From Kitasatospora sp. NBC_00240 (lineage in GTDB: Bacteria; Actinomycetota; Actinomycetes; Streptomycetales; Streptomycetaceae): a stretch of DNA of 64,000 bases. The position numbers and the translations under genes were made by a program. The stretch is from positions 992,001 through 1,056,000 of the forward strand of contig NZ_JAPEMU010000001.1 in assembly GCF_026342405.1 (NCBI RefSeq), written 5' to 3'. The notes below the pieces were generated by a model, which saw nothing but the letters and a program-made list of their open reading frames with translations, did not search any database and was not told the origin of the DNA. Below, one piece after another: positions 35,186 through 43,655 of the stretch. Numbering within the stretch: position 1 is the stretch's first letter; every line of letters begins with the position of its first letter.

Positions 35186-35881
35186 GTGACCGAGACGACG
35201 CGCAACCGATTCAGGGCCATTGCGGTGTTCGAAGGCTTGGACCCGAAGGGCTTCACCACCGCGGACCTGGCCGCCAACCCGCTGGAAGCCGTGCAGGAGT
35301 GGATCCTCGCCGCGGCCGGCGCGGGTCAGGCCGAGCCGCACGCGATGACCCTCTGCACGGTCGGCGCCGACGGCACTCCCTCCAGCCGGGTGCTGCTCTG
35401 CAAGGACATCGACGGGGAGCGGCTCTACTTCGCCTCGCACTCCGACAGCCGCAAGGGCGTGGAACTGGCCGACAACCCGCGCGTCGCCGTGCAGTTCCAC
35501 TGGCCCGTGGTCGGACGCCAACTGCGCCTTACGGGAACCGCGACGGCCACCGACCGGGCCGCCTCCGAGGCGGACTTCGCCGAGCGCGGCCGGGGCTCGC
35601 GGCTCTCCGCCCACCTCCACCGGGCCACGGCACCCGGCGACCGCGAGGAGGTGCTGGCCGAGTGCCGCCGCCTGTCGGACGCCCACCCGCAGGACATCCC
35701 CTGCCCGCCCAGCTGGACCTTGTACGGCATCGTCCCGAGCGAGGTGGAGTTCTGGGAGGCCGGCACCGACCGCGTCCACACCCGGGTCCGCTGTCTGCGC
35801 GCCGCCGAAACCCTGACGGGCAACGGGACTTCGGACGATGCGACGCCCGGTGACTGGTACAGGGAGTACCTCTGGCCGTGA
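35186..35881 (+). CDS. Pyridoxamine 5'-phosphate oxidase (PNPOx/PdxH family)
   Basis: The 231-residue protein has the FMN-binding split barrel and the PNPOx core SSRVLLCKDIDGERLYFASH, followed by SDSRKGVELADNPRVAVQFHW. The C-terminal part WYREYLWP corresponds to the family's dimer/PLP region. It probably oxidises pyridoxine/pyridoxamine phosphate to PLP with FMN and oxygen; a phenazine-type or other paralogous role is possible. The GTG at 35186 lacks a strong ribosome-binding site. The stop overlaps the start of a broken sulfatase gene (GTGA). Confidence 0.83.
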   Translation: MTETTRNRFRAIAVFEGLDPKGFTTADLAANPLEAVQEWILAAAGAGQAEPHAMTLCTVGADGTPSSRVLLCKDIDGERLYFASHSDSRKGVELADNPRVAVQFHWPVVGRQLRLTGTATATDRAASEADFAERGRGSRLSAHLHRATAPGDREEVLAECRRLSDAHPQDIPCPPSWTLYGIVPSEVEFWEAGTDRVHTRVRCLRAAETLTGNGTSDDATPGDWYREYLWP

Positions 35882-36076
35882 CCGCCCCGCCCGCGCCGGC
35901 GCGCCGGAACATCCTGCTCTTCGTCGCCGACCAGCCCCGGGCCGACGCACCGGGCTGCTACGGTGCGGGGCGCCCCGCACCCACCCTCCACCTGGACCAA
36001 CTCGCCGCCGAGGAGCCCCGGTTCGACCTGCGCCACTCGGTCACCCCGCCGTGCGGCCCGGCCCGCACCTCGCTGC
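35878..36076 (+). pseudogene. Sulfatase, N-terminal fragment only
   Basis: A GTG overlapping the previous stop begins TAPPAPARRNILLFVADQPR, then ADAPGCYG and the modification motif PPCGPARTSL (Cys-x-Pro-x-Arg, formylglycine site). The match to sulfatase/phosphonate monoester hydrolase family proteins ends near residue 66. The following 100 codons in frame are Arg/Pro-rich and unlike any sulfatase. A full protein would be about 450 residues or more, so this is a truncated relic. Confidence 0.75.
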
Positions 36077-36437
36077 GTCACCTGCTCCGGCTCGCCGCGC
36101 ACCGGCCCGCCGGGCTGCTTCACACCCGCGTCGTCGGCGGCCGGCAGCGACCGTCCGGACCTCCCGCCTCCGGCGAGCACCCCGCCTCCGTCGTCGCCGG
36201 GCCGCAGGCGTCCGTCCGACCGGTCCGACGGTGTGGTCGACCGCCACGAGGGCGTCGCCCTCCAAGACCACGTCCGGGTCCTGGAGGCCGAGGTCACCTG
36301 CGGCCCGGGTCGGCCGACGGGTCCGTGGGTCCGGTCCGTCGGCCTTCTCCGGTGCGAGTGTGTCAGGCGGGCCCGAGCGTCCACTGCTGATCCGGTCGCA
36401 CCTCGGCCTGCCGAGCGGCGGGGCCGCAACACCCGCG
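36077..36437. other. Stretch between sulfatase remnant and ATP-binding protein
   Basis: About 360 bp with no recognised gene. One frame (VVDRHEGVALQDHVRVLEAE) has partial protein character but I cannot assign it. Confidence 0.4.
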
Positions 36438-36890
36438 CTACGAACCGGTCTCCGTGATCTCCGGGTGACGATGGCCCGGACGGCCGGGCGGGTGGAAGCA
36501 GGCCGTCACCGTCTTGCCCCGCTCACCGGTCCGGGTCTGCCAGTCGTCGGCGAGCGCGTCCACCAGCGCCATCCCACGGCCGGAGACGGCGTCGGCGTCG
36601 GCCTCCCGGGGGCGGGGCGCCTCCGACGAGGAGTCGTGGACACTGACGTACAGGCAGGTGCCGTCCCAGGTCAGCACCAGATCGGCACTGCTGCCGGCAT
36701 GCACGTGCGCGTTGGTGACGAGCTCCGAGACGATCAGCACCACCGCGTCGGCGGTCTCCGGGGCCGTCGACGTCCACCCCAGCTCGTCCAGGTGCCGCCG
36801 GGCCCACTGCCGTCCGGCCCGCACCCCACTGCCGATCGGCAGCTTCCGGGCCCAGCCCGTCGCCCTGATCGAATGGTGCTTCCCGGTCAT
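36438..36890 (-). CDS. HATPase anti-sigma-type ATP-binding protein
   Basis: The 150-residue protein has the Ser-kinase-like N-box VVLIVSELVTNAHVHAGSSA and G-box VSGRGMALVDALADDWQTRT, typical of the small Streptomyces ATP-binding anti-sigma regulators. No sigma or STAS gene is adjacent, so its target is unknown. GGAGGTGGCGAGG lies before the ATG at 36890; the extension above it is not conserved-like. It lies between the sulfatase and LuxR fragments. Confidence 0.85.
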   Translation of the reverse strand: MTGKHHSIRATGWARKLPIGSGVRAGRQWARRHLDELGWTSTAPETADAVVLIVSELVTNAHVHAGSSADLVLTWDGTCLYVSVHDSSSEAPRPREADADAVSGRGMALVDALADDWQTRTGERGKTVTACFHPPGRPGHRHPEITETGS

Positions 36891-36964
36891 CCTCGCCACC
36901 TCCACCCGTCGGTCCCTCCCCGCGACTGCCCCCGTCCGGCCGAAACACGCGCCCCCATGGGGCT

Positions 36965-37084
36965 CGGCCACTCCTCGCCACCGGCGCGACCAACCGGGAC
37001 ATCGCCCATGCCCTGGCCCTGTCCGTCCGTACCGCCGAGCACCATGTCGCCAGCACCCTCAAGAAGCTCGGCGTGGATCGACGA
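36965..37084 (+). pseudogene. LuxR-family regulator, C-terminal HTH fragment
   Basis: A frame with G/C-rich third positions encodes LLATGATNRDIAHALALSVR, TAEHHVASTLKKLGVDRR, a LuxR/GerE helix-turn-helix lacking its first helix and the whole N-terminal part. No start codon or ribosome-binding site precedes it. The DNA upstream is the antiparallel ATP-binding gene. This is a remnant. Confidence 0.8.
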
Positions 37085-37571
37085 GGCCCTCACCCCGCCC
37101 TGACCGTGGGGCGACGGGTGGCGCCGTCCGGTGGCGGTCCCGCCGTCGACCGCCCCGCGCACCAGGTGGACGCGCCCGGTGGACGCATCCGCCCACCGGA
37201 TGCGTGCTACCGATCCGACACCTGATGGGCCATCGCTTATCGGCCGGCACCGGGCCGGGCGCGGCCGCGGTTCTCCCTCCTCGCCCGCCCCGCCGTCGCC
37301 GGGGGCCGGCGCCGAAGGAGACCGCCCCCGGCGACGGCCGGGCGAAGCCGCGTCCGGCCGGCGCACCGGATTGCTCCGCCCCGGTGCCGTCCGCCCGGGC
37401 GAACCCGGGACACCTCCGGGCGGGGCGGCGCCGCCGTTCCCCGGCACCCGCTTCGGATGCGCGCCGCGCCCCGCCCGCGCCGCCGGGCAGACGGCGTCGC
37501 CCCGTGCTCTGCTGGGAAGGTCGCCGGACGCAACGCCTCGTCAGCCGGCGCCCCTTCAGCTAGGAGAACCC
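37085..37571. other. Intergenic stretch
   Basis: About 490 bp. It contains a perfect ACGCATCCG-CCCAC-CGGATGCGT inverted repeat at 37183-37205 and the ribosome-binding site of the next gene. No gene is recognised. Confidence 0.5.
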
Positions 37572-38525
37572 GTGCCCCGCATTCCCCGTCCGGCCGGCGC
37601 CGTCGCCGTCGCGGCCGCCGTGCTGGCGCTGCTCGCCGCCTCGCCCGCCACCGCGGTCGCGCCGCCCCTGTCGGATGCCAGGATTCTGGTCCATCTGGTT
37701 CTGGCGGCCGGTCAGATGCCGGAGAACAGCGCGCCGGAGCCGGACGGCTCCCTGGACGTGACCTTCCTCTCGGCCCATCAGATCGCCCGGATCGCCCCCG
37801 ACGGCGGGGTGCGGATCCTGGCGACCATGCCGGCGGAGGAGCACCCGAACACCCCACTGGTCGGCTTCGCCGCGGCCACCGGCCTCGCCCGGGCACACGA
37901 CGGCACCCTCTACGCCGCGTACGCCACCGGGACCGAACTGACCGGCATCTACCGTCTCGACTGCGACGGCACGCTGCGGCGGATCGCCCAGCTGCCGCCG
38001 GAGGGCCTGCCGAACGGGCTGGCCCTCGACGAGAAGGCCGGTGTCCTCTACTCCGCCGACTCGGTCCTGGGTGTGGTCCGGCGCATCCCGCTGGACGGTG
38101 GTGAGCCGACCGTCTGGGCCGCCGGACCGCCGCTGCAGCCGACCGGCTTCATCGGCGCCAACGGCATCAAGGTCCATCAGGGCGCGGTCTGGGTCGGCAA
38201 CACCGACCTCGGCACCCTGCTGCGCATCCCGGTCCGGCAGGACGGCACCGCCGGCCCGATCGGGACGAGGGCGGACGGGCTCGCCGGCATCGACGACTTC
38301 ACCTTCACCGACGCCCACCAGGACACCGTCCTGGCCGCGGTGAACACCGCCGACCAGGTGGTGCGGCTGGCCCCGGACGGGTCCCGATCCGTCGTGCTCA
38401 CCGCCGCCGACGGCCTGACCAGCCCCACCTCCGTGGCCGTCCACCGGAACACCGTCTTCGTCACCAGCGCCGCCTTCGGCCCGCCGCCGGACCCCAACGT
38501 GCTGACCGCCCGTCTGCACCGCTGA
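37572..38525 (+). CDS. Secreted SMP-30/gluconolactonase-like beta-propeller protein
   Basis: The 317-residue protein starts MPRIPRPAGAVAVAAAVLAL, a signal peptide ending near ATAVA. It continues with repeated propeller blades: DGGVRILATMPAEEHPNTPL, GLPNGLALDEKAGVLYSADS, IKVHQGAVWVGNTDLGTLLRI, TSPTSVAVHRNTVFVTSAAF. It resembles SMP-30/LRE-like lactonase-fold proteins, secreted, substrate unknown. AGGAG 6 nt upstream fixes the GTG start. It is followed by a long perfect terminator. Confidence 0.82.
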   Translation: MPRIPRPAGAVAVAAAVLALLAASPATAVAPPLSDARILVHLVLAAGQMPENSAPEPDGSLDVTFLSAHQIARIAPDGGVRILATMPAEEHPNTPLVGFAAATGLARAHDGTLYAAYATGTELTGIYRLDCDGTLRRIAQLPPEGLPNGLALDEKAGVLYSADSVLGVVRRIPLDGGEPTVWAAGPPLQPTGFIGANGIKVHQGAVWVGNTDLGTLLRIPVRQDGTAGPIGTRADGLAGIDDFTFTDAHQDTVLAAVNTADQVVRLAPDGSRSVVLTAADGLTSPTSVAVHRNTVFVTSAAFGPPPDPNVLTARLHR

Positions 38526-38533
38526 GCCCGGAC

Positions 38534-38587
38534 GGCCCGTCCCGTCGGTCGCCCCTGGTGCGGAAGGGGCGACCGACGGGACGGGCC
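38534..38587. terminator. Perfect 22-bp stem-loop terminator, probably bidirectional
   Basis: 22 bp at 38534-38555 are exactly complementary to 38566-38587 around a 10-nt loop. It lies between the convergent SMP-30-like gene and the 4-helix membrane protein gene. Confidence 0.85.
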
Positions 38588-38676
38588 GGAGGCGGAGGGA
38601 CGTCGGAAGTGCTCAGGGCCCCGGCCGCTGCCGCCCCCGAGGCCCACGGGAGACGGGTCGGCCACGGGGCCTGCGC

Positions 38677-39285
38677 TCACCCGGATCCGGTCGGCTTCCG
38701 ACCGGAGCGGGCCCGCCCCCAGGCCCAGGCACCCGTCCCCACCAGCAGCGCCGTCCCCAGTGCGTACACCGGCAGCCAGCGCGTCGTGGTCGCCGCGAGG
38801 CAGTCGACGACGACCTGGTGGCTCTGCTCCTGCTGGGTGTGGGCCAGCGCTTCGGCGTCCTGGCTCGCCAGGTCCCCCAGGGCGGCCTGGGTACGCAGGC
38901 TCTCGTACCGGCCCGACTCCACGCACCCCTGCCGGGTGGCGGGCATCGGGAACAGCCAGTCCCAGCGCTGCAGGGCGGGAGCCAGCGCCAGTGCCACGCA
39001 GAGACCCACCACCAGCGAGTAGGCGGCGAGACTCCACACGTAGGCGGGCCGCCCGCCCGGCGTCCATAGCGGCACCTGGCCGAACGACAGGATCACGGCG
39101 AGCAGGGTCAACCCGAGATAGGTGGAGAACCACTCCCACGAGCCCTCGGCGAGCGAGAACGCCAGCACCACGGCCAGGGCGGTCCCCAGCACACCCGGGT
39201 CCCCGGCCACCCGCGCCCGGGCGGAGTCCTCAGCACCGGTACCGCCTGCGAGGCCCTGGAAATCTCGACGGCTGCGCCCAGTCAC
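38677..39285 (-). CDS. Four-helix membrane protein, unknown
   Basis: The 202-residue protein has helices at VLGTALAVVLAFSLAE, FSTYLGLTLLAVILSFG, YVWSLAAYSLVVGLCVALAL and a last one near WLPVYALGTALLVGTGAWAW. Between helices 3 and 4 is a soluble loop with Gln/His-rich sequence (AHTQQEQSHQVVVDCLAATT). No family is recognised. The GTG at 39285 lies behind CAGGAGAGAGC. Confidence 0.7.
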   Translation of the reverse strand: MTGRSRRDFQGLAGGTGAEDSARARVAGDPGVLGTALAVVLAFSLAEGSWEWFSTYLGLTLLAVILSFGQVPLWTPGGRPAYVWSLAAYSLVVGLCVALALAPALQRWDWLFPMPATRQGCVESGRYESLRTQAALGDLASQDAEALAHTQQEQSHQVVVDCLAATTTRWLPVYALGTALLVGTGAWAWGRARSGRKPTGSG

Positions 39286-39434
39286 ACGCTCTCTCCTGCC
39301 TGCCTCCGGAGCACCAGCCTCCCGCCATCGCCTCGCCGCTCTCCGGCACCACACCGGTGGGCCACCGATACGCCCCCGGCCCCACCCGACCGGCCCAGCC
39401 ACGGCCCCACGGACACCGCCCGGTCCGGGAGACA

Positions 39435-39470
39435 ACCTGGTCCGGGGGTTCCACCTGGTCCGGGGGTTCA
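39435..39470. repeat. Two tandem copies of an 18-bp unit
   Basis: ACCTGGTCCGGGGGTTCC is repeated once (last base differs) and abuts the 3' end of the GNAT gene. Confidence 0.85.
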
Positions 39471-40091
39471 GCCGGATGTCTCCGGAGGCATCGGCAGCTC
39501 CCAGGCCTTCGGACGGGACTGGGCCTCCCACTCGGGGCGCAGCAGGGAGAGCACGGCCACGTCGTGGCGCCGCCCCCGGTGGATGCAGACGGAGCGGCGG
39601 ACGCCTTCGCGGGCGAACCCGGCCGCGGCGAGTGTGGCGAGTGCGGCGTCGTTGGTGGCGTGGGTGTCCGCCTGCAGGCGGTGCAGGGGAAGTTCGCCGA
39701 ACGTGAGGTCGGTCAGGGCGTTCAGGGCGTCCAGGGCGAGGCCCCGGCCACGGTGCTCCGGGGCGAGCACCAGTTCCAGCTCGGCGGTGGCGTCGCCGTA
39801 GTCCTGGTTGAAGACCGCGGTGTGTCCGACCGGGGTTCCGTCGGGCAGCAGGATGAGGAAGTCGTCGCGGCCGTTGCTCCCGATGTCGCGTTCGAGGCGC
39901 TCACGCAGGGCGGTGAGCGGGCGCGGCCAGCTCCCGAGCGCGTGCGCGGCGACCGGGTCCGAACGCCAGCGCTGGAGGAGCTCGGCGTCGTCGACGTCCA
40001 GCGGGGTGAGGACGACGCCCCGCCCTCGTACGGAGGCCGGACGATCGCTCAGATCGGCCTCGGTGTCCGGCTCCTGCGCCGTGGTGGTCAT
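39468..40091 (-). CDS. GNAT-family N-acetyltransferase
   Basis: The 207-residue protein has the acetyl-CoA site ELELVLAPEHRGRGLALDAL (the R/Q-x-x-G-x-G/A motif) and the later LQADTHATNDAALATLAAAG. These fit a RimJ/RimL-type GNAT that acetylates an amine on a small molecule or protein N-terminus. GGAAGACCGAC precedes the ATG. The substrate is not indicated by neighbours. Confidence 0.88.
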   Translation of the reverse strand: MTTTAQEPDTEADLSDRPASVRGRGVVLTPLDVDDAELLQRWRSDPVAAHALGSWPRPLTALRERLERDIGSNGRDDFLILLPDGTPVGHTAVFNQDYGDATAELELVLAPEHRGRGLALDALNALTDLTFGELPLHRLQADTHATNDAALATLAAAGFAREGVRRSVCIHRGRRHDVAVLSLLRPEWEAQSRPKAWELPMPPETSG

Positions 40092-40231
40092 GTCGGTCTT
40101 CCGTTCCTCGCCCGCCGTCGGTCGGATGCTACGAGGGCGGCGGCGCGCCGGCCAGCGGTTTTCCGCCGGGACGAGCGGGCTCGGGCGGGTGCTTGCGCGC
40201 CCGCCCGACCGTCACTGCGGCCGGGGACCTG

Positions 40232-40289
40232 CGGGGCCTGCTCCGTCCCGCCGGTGGCGACGGGGCCTGCTCCGTCCCGCCGGTGGCGA
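40232..40289. repeat. 29-bp tandem duplication at the end of the ECF41 sigma gene
   Basis: A 29-bp unit (CGGGGCCTGCTCCG, then TCCCGCCGGTGGCGA) is present twice in tandem, ending 4 bp before the sigma gene stop. Confidence 0.9.
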
Positions 40290-40293
40290 CGGG

Positions 40294-41247
40294 TCAGTTC
40301 TGCCCCGACTCGGTCCAGGGGCGGAGCTTCTCCGGGTTGCGCACCGCCCAGATGCGGGTGACGCGATCGCCGGCGAGGCCGAAGGCCGCCACGGTCACGG
40401 TGACGCCGCCGTGCTGGGCGACCAGGCCGGGCCGGCCGTTGACGGTCCGTTCCAGGAGCGTCAGACCGGGGGCCTTGTCCGCGATGTGGATCAGGTACTG
40501 GGCGATGCGCTCGCTGCCCTCGACCGGCCGCAGGACGGCGCCGACCAGTCCCCCGCCGTCGGCGATCATCGTGGCGTCGGGGTCGAGCAGACCGACGAGG
40601 GCCTTGATGTCCCTGGCCTCCCACGCCTCCTTGAAATGCCGGACCAGACCGGCCTGACCGGCCTTGGGGAGCACCGGGGCCTGCACGGCGCGCGTCCGTC
40701 GCCGGGCCGAGGACGCCAGTTGCCGGCAGGCCGCCGGCGTCCGGCCGACGATCTCGGCTATCTCGGTGAAGGGGTACCGGAAGACGTCGTGCAGGATGAA
40801 CGCCACCCGCTCGGCCGGGGTCATCGACTCCAGTACGACGAGAAAGGCCATGTTCACCGACTCGTCCAGGGTGACCCGGTCGGCGGGATCGGCCGGCTCG
40901 GCCCTGCCGCCGCCCGCCGGGCCGCCGATCCACTCGGTACGGTCGGGCAGCGGCTCGGGGATCCATTCGCCGACGTAGCGCTCGCGCCGGGCCCGCGCCG
41001 AACCGAGCTGGTCCAGACAGATCCGGCCGGCCACCGTCGTCAGCCAGGCGCCGGGCGATGCGATGGCCTCCTGCTGCGGCGGCGACATCGCGTACCAGCG
41101 GGCGTAGGTCTCCTGCACCGCGTCCTCGGCCTCGGCCAGCGAGCCGAGCAGCCGGTACGCGATGTTGATCAGCCGGCTCCGCTCGCCGACGATCGCGCCC
41201 GGCCCCGGCTCGGACCGGTCGTGACCTGGCGCCGACGAGGTGCTCAT
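40294..41247 (-). CDS. ECF41-type sigma factor (SigJ-like) with fused SnoaL domain
   Basis: The 317-residue protein has ECF sigma regions 2 (INIAYRLLGSLAEAEDAVQE, TYARWYAM) and 4 (MTPAERVAFILHDVFRYPFT, EIAEIVGRTPAACRQLASSA) followed by a SnoaL-like domain of about 120 residues. The regulatory motifs of ECF41 are present: IADGGG near residue 230 and the C-terminal RNPEKLR. In this group the C-terminal domain, rather than a separate anti-sigma factor, controls activity. The ATG follows GGGAGCGG. It is divergent from the membrane protein gene at 41419, whose promoter carries an ECF41-like motif. It has a same-length paralog at 43656. Confidence 0.92.
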   Translation of the reverse strand: MSTSSAPGHDRSEPGPGAIVGERSRLINIAYRLLGSLAEAEDAVQETYARWYAMSPPQQEAIASPGAWLTTVAGRICLDQLGSARARRERYVGEWIPEPLPDRTEWIGGPAGGGRAEPADPADRVTLDESVNMAFLVVLESMTPAERVAFILHDVFRYPFTEIAEIVGRTPAACRQLASSARRRTRAVQAPVLPKAGQAGLVRHFKEAWEARDIKALVGLLDPDATMIADGGGLVGAVLRPVEGSERIAQYLIHIADKAPGLTLLERTVNGRPGLVAQHGGVTVTVAAFGLAGDRVTRIWAVRNPEKLRPWTESGQN

Positions 41248-41337
41248 GGTGGCGACCGCTCCCTGCTTCTTCTCGTCCGCTTCCGCTCCCGCCGGGTCGG
41301 CGAAACACCCGCATCGGACTGTCGGACCGGCGATGCG

Positions 41338-41364
41338 CCTCACATTTCGCAGGCCTGCGTCGTC
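41338..41364 (+). promoter_or_regulatory. ECF41-type promoter for the partner membrane protein
   Basis: CCTCACA (41338-41344), 16 bp, CGTC (41361-41364). It closely matches the ECF41 consensus as I recall it (TGTCACA-N16-CGTC), lies 55 bp before the partner ATG and recurs in front of the second module. Confidence 0.65.
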
Positions 41365-41418
41365 GATCAACCGAGACACTACCGATCCACCGCCGCGAGG
41401 CAGAACAGGGGACCCACC

Positions 41419-41841
41419 ATGGCCATTCGGACCACCACGGCCAGCCGGACCAGCACGGAACACAGCGGCCGCGCGTTCCTGCAGACCGCGATCGCCCTGC
41501 AGACCGTGGCCATCTTCTTCCAGGCGGCCACCGCCGGACTGCTGCTGTCCTCGTCCCACGGCGAGGTGCTGCACAGCGTCGGAGCGCGCGTGATGTACGG
41601 CGCCTCGATGCTGTACCTGCTCGCCGCGGTCCTGGCGTGGCGGCCGGGCGGCGGGAGCCCCCGCCCCGTCCTGCACGCCTTCGGCTTCCTGCTGCTCGCC
41701 TCGGTGCAGGTGGTGCTGGGGGTCACGCACCGTCCGTCGCTCCACGTCCCCCTGGGCGTTCTGATGTTCGGTCTGAGCGTGCTGGCGCTGGGCCAGGTGC
41801 TGACCGGCCGGCTGCCGGCGTACTCCGGCAGGCGGTCCTGA
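41419..41841 (+). CDS. Four-helix membrane protein, putative ECF41 target
   Basis: The 140-residue protein MAIRTTTASRTSTEHSGRAF ... has helices near QTAIALQTVAIFFQAATAGL, ASMLYLLAAVLAW, LHAFGFLLLASVQVVLG and VPLGVLMFGLSVLALGQVL. No family is recognised. It is divergent from the first ECF41 sigma gene, and the motif at 41338-41364 suggests it is transcribed by that sigma factor. AGGGGA precedes the start. Confidence 0.75.
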   Translation: MAIRTTTASRTSTEHSGRAFLQTAIALQTVAIFFQAATAGLLLSSSHGEVLHSVGARVMYGASMLYLLAAVLAWRPGGGSPRPVLHAFGFLLLASVQVVLGVTHRPSLHVPLGVLMFGLSVLALGQVLTGRLPAYSGRRS

Positions 41842-41950
41842 CCGCCGCCCGAAGCGCTGCCGTCACCGTACGGCCGGCCGGACGACCGCCGGTCCGCCGG
41901 GCCCGGGCGCCGGGCCCGGACGTCTGACGTCCCGGGCCCAGGCGCGCCGG

Positions 41951-43090
41951 TCAGTCGGGGACGGCCGTCGGCCAGTTCGTCCGGACGGTCTCGTGCGCCT
42001 TGGCGAGCTGGGCCTCGGTCGGGAAGGTGGGGGTGCCCTCGACGGTCGGCAGCCGCTCGGCGAGTGCGGTGTCGAGGGTGCCGTTCTTCGCCATCACGTC
42101 CATCAGCACCGGTCGGGCGAATTCCACCAACCGCAGGTTCTGGCCCTCCGGAGCGGCGAGGTACTCCTCCCACAGCCGGGCCGCGGCAGGGTGGGGGGCG
42201 TCCTTGTTGACGGCCTGCGCGTAGTACTGCGAGAAGCTGCCGTCGAACGGGATGGACACCTTCCAGTCCACGCCCGACGGCTTGAGTTCGTCGGTGTGCT
42301 GGAGGTTGAGGAAGTCCCACTCGATGACGATCGGTGTCTGGCCGGCGGCGATCGCGCTCACCGAGGCGTTGGCACGGTTGTAGTTGCCGACCTTGTCGAG
42401 CTGGGCGAAGAAGTCGATGCCCGGCTGGATGTCGTCGAACGAGCCCCCGTTGGCGAGCGCCGCCGCGTACACGGCCGCGAAGGCCGACCCGGCGGTCACC
42501 GGCTTGCCGGTGAGCGCGACCATGCCCTTGTACTCGGGCTTCAGCAGATCGTTGAACGACACGGGGCAGGTGGCGACGCGGTTGGCGTCGCAGCCGATGG
42601 CGACGTAGCCGCCGTAGCTGTTGACCCAGCGGGCCTTGCTGTCCTTCTGGGAGGACGGGATCTGGTTGTACGGGACGGTCCGGTACGGGGCCAGCAGGTC
42701 CTCCCGCGCCGCGGACTGGGCGAAGGAGTCACCGAGGTCGAGCACGTCGGGCGAGTTCGCCTGCCCCCGGAGGCGCTTGATGTCGTCGATCTCCTGCTGG
42801 CTGGAGCCGTCCGGGTTGTCGTTGACGACCTTGATCCCGTACTTCTTCGCGAACCCGTCCATCAGGGCCCCGTAGCTCGCCCAGTGCGGCAGCAGGGTGC
42901 TCGTGTTGAGCTGGCCCTCGGCCTGTGCCTCCTTGATCAGCGTCTCCATCCCGCCCACGTCCTCGGCGGACGCGGCCTGGGCGGGAGCCACCGGCTTCCC
43001 CGACCCCTCCGAGCCGCAGCCACCGAGCCCGAGGGCCACGGCGCACAGGCAGGCGGCGAGGGTGTACGCGCCCCGACGGGATACAGCCAC
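41951..43090 (-). CDS. ABC transporter substrate-binding lipoprotein (orphan)
   Basis: The 379-residue protein begins MAVSRRGAYTLAACLCAVAL and a lipobox LGGC (Cys29), so it should be lipid-anchored outside the membrane. The mature part (LIKEAQAEGQLNTSTLLPHW, ASYGALMDGFAKKYGIKVVN) looks like the iron/thiamine/polyamine type of solute-binding protein (SBP_bac_6/8 group). No permease or ATPase gene is near, so it must share transport machinery or serve another role. GGAGG 7 nt upstream fixes the GTG. Confidence 0.87.
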   Translation of the reverse strand: MAVSRRGAYTLAACLCAVALGLGGCGSEGSGKPVAPAQAASAEDVGGMETLIKEAQAEGQLNTSTLLPHWASYGALMDGFAKKYGIKVVNDNPDGSSQQEIDDIKRLRGQANSPDVLDLGDSFAQSAAREDLLAPYRTVPYNQIPSSQKDSKARWVNSYGGYVAIGCDANRVATCPVSFNDLLKPEYKGMVALTGKPVTAGSAFAAVYAAALANGGSFDDIQPGIDFFAQLDKVGNYNRANASVSAIAAGQTPIVIEWDFLNLQHTDELKPSGVDWKVSIPFDGSFSQYYAQAVNKDAPHPAAARLWEEYLAAPEGQNLRLVEFARPVLMDVMAKNGTLDTALAERLPTVEGTPTFPTEAQLAKAHETVRTNWPTAVPD

Positions 43091-43561
43091 GATGCCGCCT
43101 CCAAAAGAGCAGAAAATCACCGGACGCCCGCCACTCCGAGGCGGCGGCACGGACATCCACGGGGGGCTCGGCGCCGTCGCGCGGCCCGCCCGGCGCGAGT
43201 GCCGTGGGCCCGCCGTCCACGTCACGCGCAACCCCCCGGCGCGTCGGCGACGGCATCTCCCCGAACAAGCCGCCGACCCCCCGAACGTAGTGACGCTCCG
43301 TTCCAGCATACTCGGCCGACCTGCGGTTCTTCCTGTTCAACCGTCGCGGACCGTAGCCCGCGCCAACGTTCGTCACCGTGTCCGTTCCCAGCCGTGCAGG
43401 CGCCGTGACCGGCCACGGAGCGACCCGGGACGGCGCCCTGCCACTGTTCCGAAGGTACGGCGGCCCGAAGGCCTGCGACCGCCCGTGAAGAGCGGGCGCC
43501 GACACCGTCCGGAAGCATCCGGATGCCTGGCCCGGCGCCGTCCCGGTGGAGGCCGGCGACA
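43091..43561. other. Intergenic stretch
   Basis: About 470 bp holding the promoter of the substrate-binding lipoprotein. No gene recognised. Confidence 0.5.
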
Positions 43562-43601
43562 GCCCGGCACCTCGTCGTACCGGTCGGACGAGGTGCCGGG
43601 C
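43562..43601 (-). terminator. Perfect 15-bp stem-loop after the second ECF41 gene
   Basis: GCCCGGCACCTCGTC and its exact complement at 43587-43601 surround a 10-nt loop, 55 bp past the sigma stop codon. Confidence 0.8.
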
Positions 43602-43655
43602 GCAGCGGCCGGGCAGCCGGGGCACGGCCCGGTGGAGCCGCGGATCTCGGCCGGA

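Noticed and set aside
36077..36390. Continuation of the sulfatase
   Set aside because: No sulfatase motifs after residue 66; composition is Arg/Pro/Gly-rich, as expected of a non-coding frame in GC-rich DNA.
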